A stretch of 8,670 nucleotides of DNA, taken from NCBI GenBank assembly GCA_937951695.1, contig CALFBL010000309.1, positions 1-8,670 on the forward strand, in the 5' to 3' direction. Below, piece after piece: positions 5,420 through 8,670 of this stretch. This DNA is from an uncultured Granulosicoccaceae bacterium (GTDB lineage: Bacteria > Pseudomonadota > Gammaproteobacteria > Granulosicoccales > Granulosicoccaceae). The first letter of the stretch is position 1. Each line of letters begins with the position of its first letter. A model generated the notes under the pieces. That model was not told the DNA's origin and did no database searches. It saw only the letters and a program-made list of their open reading frames with translations. The position numbers and the translations under genes were made by a program.

Positions 5420-6751
5420 GTGATCTACCTGCTTGGACAGATGAGTTTCATCCTGCTGCTTGCGGCCATCGCTGGCGCGGCCTTGGGTTGGGGAGTTCAC
5501 CGACTACGAAACCAGCAACACGTTGCTGAATTGCACCATGTCATTTCGCAGCAACAGCAGCAAGTGAAACAATCCCACACCGAGGTGGCAATGCTGGCGC
5601 AAGACTACGATGAGCTAAAGCAAACCTCCAGAACCACCATCGACAACCTGCGCAGTGAAAACGCGCAAATTCCTAACCTGCACCAGAATCTGGACAAAAG
5701 CCAGTTGCTGGTTCGCCAGTTGATGCAAAAACACGAAGCCCAGATCCGTGCCTATGCAACTGAAAACGATACGCTGAAAAGCAAACTCAAAAACGTCGAT
5801 GATCGCGAACACGCACTGAACAAATTGCAGTCAGATGTTGAGCGTGGCCGTCGTGAAATTAACTCAGCACACGCCGATGCTGCGGCAATCGACGCCAGCG
5901 CCAAGACGGAGGTTAGTGCCACCTCCGCGAGCGAAAACTCAGCCGACGACGACGCGGCAACAGGTGCTAAAGCGACGCTCAATACCCGAGCTGATAACCA
6001 CGCAGATCCTGCTGCTCCTGCTGCTCCTGCTGCTCCTGCCGCTCCTGCCGCTCCTGCCGCTCCTGCGCCGAGCTTAACGTCTGACTCAGAAACCGATCTA
6101 AGCAACACCGGTTCAGCAAATCGACCTACCACGAAAAAGCGCAGGGCTCACGCGGACACCGCCGCCCCTGCGCTGAACGTGTCAGACGACGCGAAACGGG
6201 CAAAAGCGACAGCGTCCTCAGCTAACCAAACCCGTCAAACCATTGCCGAACTGACTGAAAACGCGCGCGCCAAGATCGCGTTGGAAAGAGCCCAGGCACA
6301 AGCTTTAAAAAACAACGAACCCGAAACCGGCACCCTGGACATGTCCGCTGACGTTAGTGGTGAGGCCGGTAGTTTGACCATTGCTCTGGCTGAGGCCGAT
6401 ATCGTGCTGGCAGCGATTGATAAAAAACGCGAAGAAGAGCGACTGGTTAAAGACGATGAAGTAATCGATGCCAGTGAATTCGATATCGCTGACCACGAGG
6501 ACGAGGACGAGTTGTTGTTTGACCCAGTCGATCAGCACGATGATTTACAAGCCATTTTTGGCATCGGGCCTGTGACCGAACGCGGGTTGAACAGGCTCGG
6601 CATCACCAGCTACTCGCAGCTGGCGGAACTGAAGCGCCACGACATCGAAAAAATCGCCGGCGCCCTGGAAATTGTGCCAGGCAAAATAGAGCGTGAAAAC
6701 TGGGTTGGAAACGCTCGGCGCCAGCTGGAAGACGTGTTAGAAGAACTCTAG
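5420..6751 (+). CDS. Membrane-anchored coiled-coil protein with C-terminal helix-hairpin-helix domain
   Basis: This 443-residue protein has a GTG start with GGGGG at 5409-5413 six bases before it; ATG 5441 is an alternative that still keeps most of the membrane helix. A membrane helix at about 8-25 has small-xxx-small spacing (A15, G19, G23) and is followed by HRLR, so the rest should be cytoplasmic. Residues about 30-148 are Q/E/K-rich coiled coil. Residues 150-300 are low-complexity Ala/Asp/Thr, including six PAA repeats (197-214) and a basic KKRRAH (239-244). A strongly acidic stretch (343-375) leads into a helix-hairpin-helix domain (374-443) with DDLQAIFGIGPVTERGLNRLGI, then GKIERENWVGNAR. 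That tail is a recurrent signature of small HhH domains related to those fused to L21 or NADH dehydrogenase subunits. HhH domains often bind nucleic acid, but here they may bind protein. It follows the BON-OmpA gene by 23 bases, so co-transcription is likely. Confidence 0.85.
   Translation: MIYLLGQMSFILLLAAIAGAALGWGVHRLRNQQHVAELHHVISQQQQQVKQSHTEVAMLAQDYDELKQTSRTTIDNLRSENAQIPNLHQNLDKSQLLVRQLMQKHEAQIRAYATENDTLKSKLKNVDDREHALNKLQSDVERGRREINSAHADAAAIDASAKTEVSATSASENSADDDAATGAKATLNTRADNHADPAAPAAPAAPAAPAAPAAPAPSLTSDSETDLSNTGSANRPTTKKRRAHADTAAPALNVSDDAKRAKATASSANQTRQTIAELTENARAKIALERAQAQALKNNEPETGTLDMSADVSGEAGSLTIALAEADIVLAAIDKKREEERLVKDDEVIDASEFDIADHEDEDELLFDPVDQHDDLQAIFGIGPVTERGLNRLGITSYSQLAELKRHDIEKIAGALEIVPGKIERENWVGNARRQLEDVLEEL
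6008..6070 (+). repeat. Nine-base tandem repeat (six copies plus a variant) encoding Pro-Ala-Ala
   Basis: Six 9-base units run from 6008 to 6061. The first three are CCTGCTGCT and the next three CCTGCCGCT, followed by a diverged CCTGCGCCG. Identity at synonymous positions within each block of three indicates expansion by slippage or unequal exchange. The array is in frame, so copy changes only lengthen or shorten a flexible linker in the coiled-coil/HhH protein. It also creates a long spurious ORF on the opposite strand. Confidence 0.95.
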
Positions 6752-6826
6752 CTCTCTCAGCACATAAAATCCCTATCAGGCCCGCAGCTTGCATCAATAG
6801 ATCATGCAATCCATCGCTGTGCCTCC
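6752..6826. promoter_or_regulatory. Short gap with an inverted repeat before the hydrolase gene
   Basis: TTGCAT (6789-6794) and ATGCAA (6804-6809) form a perfect 6-bp inverted repeat with a 9-base spacer, 18 bases before the hydrolase ATG. TAAAAT at 6765-6770 is a -10-like hexamer, but no -35 is at the right distance. There is no terminator after the HhH gene, so read-through from the upstream cluster is possible. Confidence 0.25.
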
Positions 6827-8377
6827 ATGCTGAGACCCCAGATTATTTCAAACAACTCAACGCTGTGGGTAGCGGTGTTTGTCGCTGCGATCGGCTGCAT
6901 GGCATTGCCCTCTGTGGCGTCTCGGGACACCATCACGCACGATCAAAAAACCCGCACAGAAGCACCGTGGATCACCGAATTTACACCCTGTGATATTGGA
7001 ACACCGCCTAACACTCTGGCAGCGGAATGCGCTACCCTGGAAGTCTCATTTACGCACGATCTGCAGCCACCGAATCCAGACGCGACAACGCCTGAAACAC
7101 TGACGCTATCCATTGCACGCCTGTCCTCACGCAATAAAGCCAGCGCTGCAGACCCAACCACCGTCATTGCGGGTGGCCCCGGCCAGAGTGCGCAAGATTC
7201 CTGGCCACAGCTGGCCGCAGCCTTCCACCCTATTCTGGCCGATCGTGATGTGTACCTAATCGATCAACGCGGCACCGGAAAATCCTCAGCCTTGCGTTGT
7301 CCTCCAGCACCTTCGGGCTCAGGTTTCAGCACCGATCTAAACGATGTGGAAAAGGCGGCCATTGCCTGTTATGACGCGCAAAATGTCCCAACACAATGGT
7401 TCACCACCAGTGTGGCGGTACGGGACCTTGATGCGGTAAGAAAAGCGCTCGGGGTCGAGCAATGGAATCTGTACGGCGTCTCCTACGGCACACGCGTGGC
7501 TTTGCACTATTTGCGACGCTTCCCCGAACACACCCGTGCACTGATACTCGATGCGGTCGTACCGCCACAGAAACCACTCGGTGCGGAACTGCCCTTGCAC
7601 GCGCAACAATCGCTGGACGCGCTGTTTACTCGATGTGAAGCAAGGCCCGGTTGCACCAAGGCGTTTCCGGGTCTATCCAAGAAAGTTTCCGAGCTGTTTA
7701 CCTCACTCAAAGAGTCGCCGCGTACGGTTCAGTTCGAAAACCTCTCACGCGGCGCCGTTGAATCCATGCCGTTTACTGATCAACACTTGGCCACATCAGT
7801 TCGTTTGCTGGCGTATTCCTCGTACGGTAACGCGATCCTGCCATCGATGCTGTACGACGCTGCGGTGAACGGTAACCTCGCACCCTTTGCACGCCACGTG
7901 GCGATACAAGAGCGTCAGTTGAGCTCGTCTATGGCAACTGGCATGCACGCGGCGGTGATCTGCACTGAGGACGTCCCCGAACTTGCCTCACTGGCCAATC
8001 GCGACAGCATGAAAGAGACCTATCTCGGTGACTTCATTCTCGACGCCATGCCAGTCAGTTGTTTGCCTTGGCCACGCGGCGTGATGGATGCCGATTTTCA
8101 CGCACCGCTGGCAAGCGATGTGCCGGTGTTGGCTTTGTCCGGTTCGGTAGACCCAATTACACCGCCCGAGTACGCCGAACTGGCCATCAGCGAACTGACC
8201 AACTCACGTCATCTGGTAAACGAACATCAGGCACACGTGCAAGCACCGCTGGGGTGTGTGCCGAAGATCATGTCGCAGTTCATCGCGACAAAAGATCCCG
8301 ATTCTCTCTCTGTGGATTGCCTGGACAGACTGACGCCGCCGGCCTTGTTCATTGATGCAAACGGGCCACTGCCATGA
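6827..8377 (+). CDS. Exported alpha/beta hydrolase, S33/TAP-like family
   Basis: This 516-residue protein is of the proline iminopeptidase/tripeptidyl-aminopeptidase-like group. The N-terminus has a hydrophobic core (about 12-30) ending PSVAS, a plausible signal peptidase I site. Cys24 follows AIG, which is a poor lipobox, so a lipoprotein is less likely. The fold shows the oxyanion region GGPGQS (116-121), DVYLIDQRGTGKS (141-153), the nucleophile S219 in GVSYGT, the acid D442 in LSGSVDP, and H470 in HQAH, where the family usually has QGH. Ten cysteines lie in the mature part, including CEARPGC, which fits a disulfide-bonded periplasmic enzyme. The C-terminal TAP-like lid/strand region follows. 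The substrate cannot be told; N-terminal peptide cleavage or ester hydrolysis are both possible. ATG 6827 is chosen because ATG 6899 would remove the signal peptide, although no Shine-Dalgarno is evident. Its TGA overlaps the ATG of the ABC ATPase. Confidence 0.92.
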   Translation: MLRPQIISNNSTLWVAVFVAAIGCMALPSVASRDTITHDQKTRTEAPWITEFTPCDIGTPPNTLAAECATLEVSFTHDLQPPNPDATTPETLTLSIARLSSRNKASAADPTTVIAGGPGQSAQDSWPQLAAAFHPILADRDVYLIDQRGTGKSSALRCPPAPSGSGFSTDLNDVEKAAIACYDAQNVPTQWFTTSVAVRDLDAVRKALGVEQWNLYGVSYGTRVALHYLRRFPEHTRALILDAVVPPQKPLGAELPLHAQQSLDALFTRCEARPGCTKAFPGLSKKVSELFTSLKESPRTVQFENLSRGAVESMPFTDQHLATSVRLLAYSSYGNAILPSMLYDAAVNGNLAPFARHVAIQERQLSSSMATGMHAAVICTEDVPELASLANRDSMKETYLGDFILDAMPVSCLPWPRGVMDADFHAPLASDVPVLALSGSVDPITPPEYAELAISELTNSRHLVNEHQAHVQAPLGCVPKIMSQFIATKDPDSLSVDCLDRLTPPALFIDANGPLP

Positions 8378-8670
8378 TAACCGCGACGAATCTGAGTAAG
8401 ACGTTCGTCGGCGTAACCGGCCAACCACAACGACGTGTGGTAGCGGTTGAATCGGTTAGCTTTCACGCACAGGACGGCTCCATTACTGGATTATTGGGCC
8501 CCAATGGTGCGGGTAAGTCAACCACACTACGCATGCTGGCAACTTTACTTAGGCCAGATTCTGGGGATGCCATCATCGACGGACACTCAGTCACCGACGA
8601 GGTTCTGAGCGTGCGCCAAAACTTAGGCTTTATGCCGCACAACGCAGGCATTTACCCACGTTTGACGACG
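8374..8670 (+). CDS. ABC transporter ATP-binding protein, NatA-like (3' end missing)
   Basis: The frame is open from ATG 8374 to the window end, 99 residues. It overlaps the hydrolase stop as ATGA (8374-8377), which points to translational coupling. The sequence begins MITATNLSKTF, then a short insertion (TGQPQRR), the Walker A motif GPNGAGKST (from about residue 46), TLRMLATLLRPDSGDAIIDGHSV, and a Q-loop region reading LGFMPHNAGIYPRLT. The Q-loop Gln is His. Q-loop variants followed by a G(L/I)Y-x-RLT tail are seen in NatA-type ABC-2 exporters. The signature motif, Walker B and any permease lie outside the window. A NatA/NatB-type efflux role is inferred from this short piece. Confidence 0.88.
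   Translation, partial: MITATNLSKTFVGVTGQPQRRVVAVESVSFHAQDGSITGLLGPNGAGKSTTLRMLATLLRPDSGDAIIDGHSVTDEVLSVRQNLGFMPHNAGIYPRLTT

Noticed and set aside
6008..6070. CRISPR-like array
   Set aside because: The 9-base units are contiguous with no spacers and are in frame within a protein-coding gene.
5752..6132. 126-codon ORF on the minus strand, Ala/Gly-rich
   Set aside because: It is the mirror of the PAA repeat and the low-complexity linker of the real + strand gene. It has no domain, and its composition follows from the repeat.

Overview
The window looks like chromosomal DNA of a gammaproteobacterium with roughly even base composition. The evidence is an ImuB-type mutasome protein, a large membrane GGDEF-EAL protein, an OmpA-type peptidoglycan-binding protein, and a perfect TGTGA-N6-TCACA site of the CRP type. 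No finer taxonomic call is supported. All convincing genes are on the + strand. I saw no tRNA, rRNA, CRISPR array, insertion sequence or phage gene.

Layout. (1) Bases 1-1307 hold the 3' part of imuB, a catalytically degenerate Y-family polymerase homologue of the SOS mutagenesis cassette. The next gene is not dnaE2/imuC, as it would be in the classical cassette. (2) Bases 1308-1682 are a 375-base leader region with a CRP-like site, a 12-bp perfect palindrome and a 17-codon upstream ORF. The upstream ORF has the only good Shine-Dalgarno sequence and stops 3 nt before the next start. (3) Bases 1683-3689 encode a 668-residue GGDEF-EAL protein with two membrane segments. Its catalytic residues look intact but its GGDEF inhibitory site is degenerate. 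(4) Bases 3690-3869 carry nested inverted repeats and a probable promoter. (5) Bases 3870-6751 hold three co-directional genes. They encode a small basic membrane-anchored coiled-coil protein, a membrane-anchored BON-OmpA protein, and a membrane-anchored coiled-coil protein ending in a helix-hairpin-helix domain. (6) Bases 6827-8377 encode an exported S33/TAP-like alpha/beta hydrolase. Its stop overlaps the start of (7), a NatA-like ABC transporter ATPase cut by the window end.

How they may work together. The strongest candidate for an uncharacterised system is the 3870-6751 trio. By charge pattern, the first and third proteins should sit mostly in the cytoplasm, and both use a small-xxx-small glycine zipper in the membrane. 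The middle protein should reach into the periplasm and bind peptidoglycan. Together they could be an inner-membrane scaffold joining the cell wall to a cytoplasmic partner, possibly nucleic acid through the helix-hairpin-helix domain. This is inference from architecture only. The GGDEF-EAL gene just upstream has its own leader and may be an independent c-di-GMP unit. The hydrolase and ABC ATPase are very likely translationally coupled.
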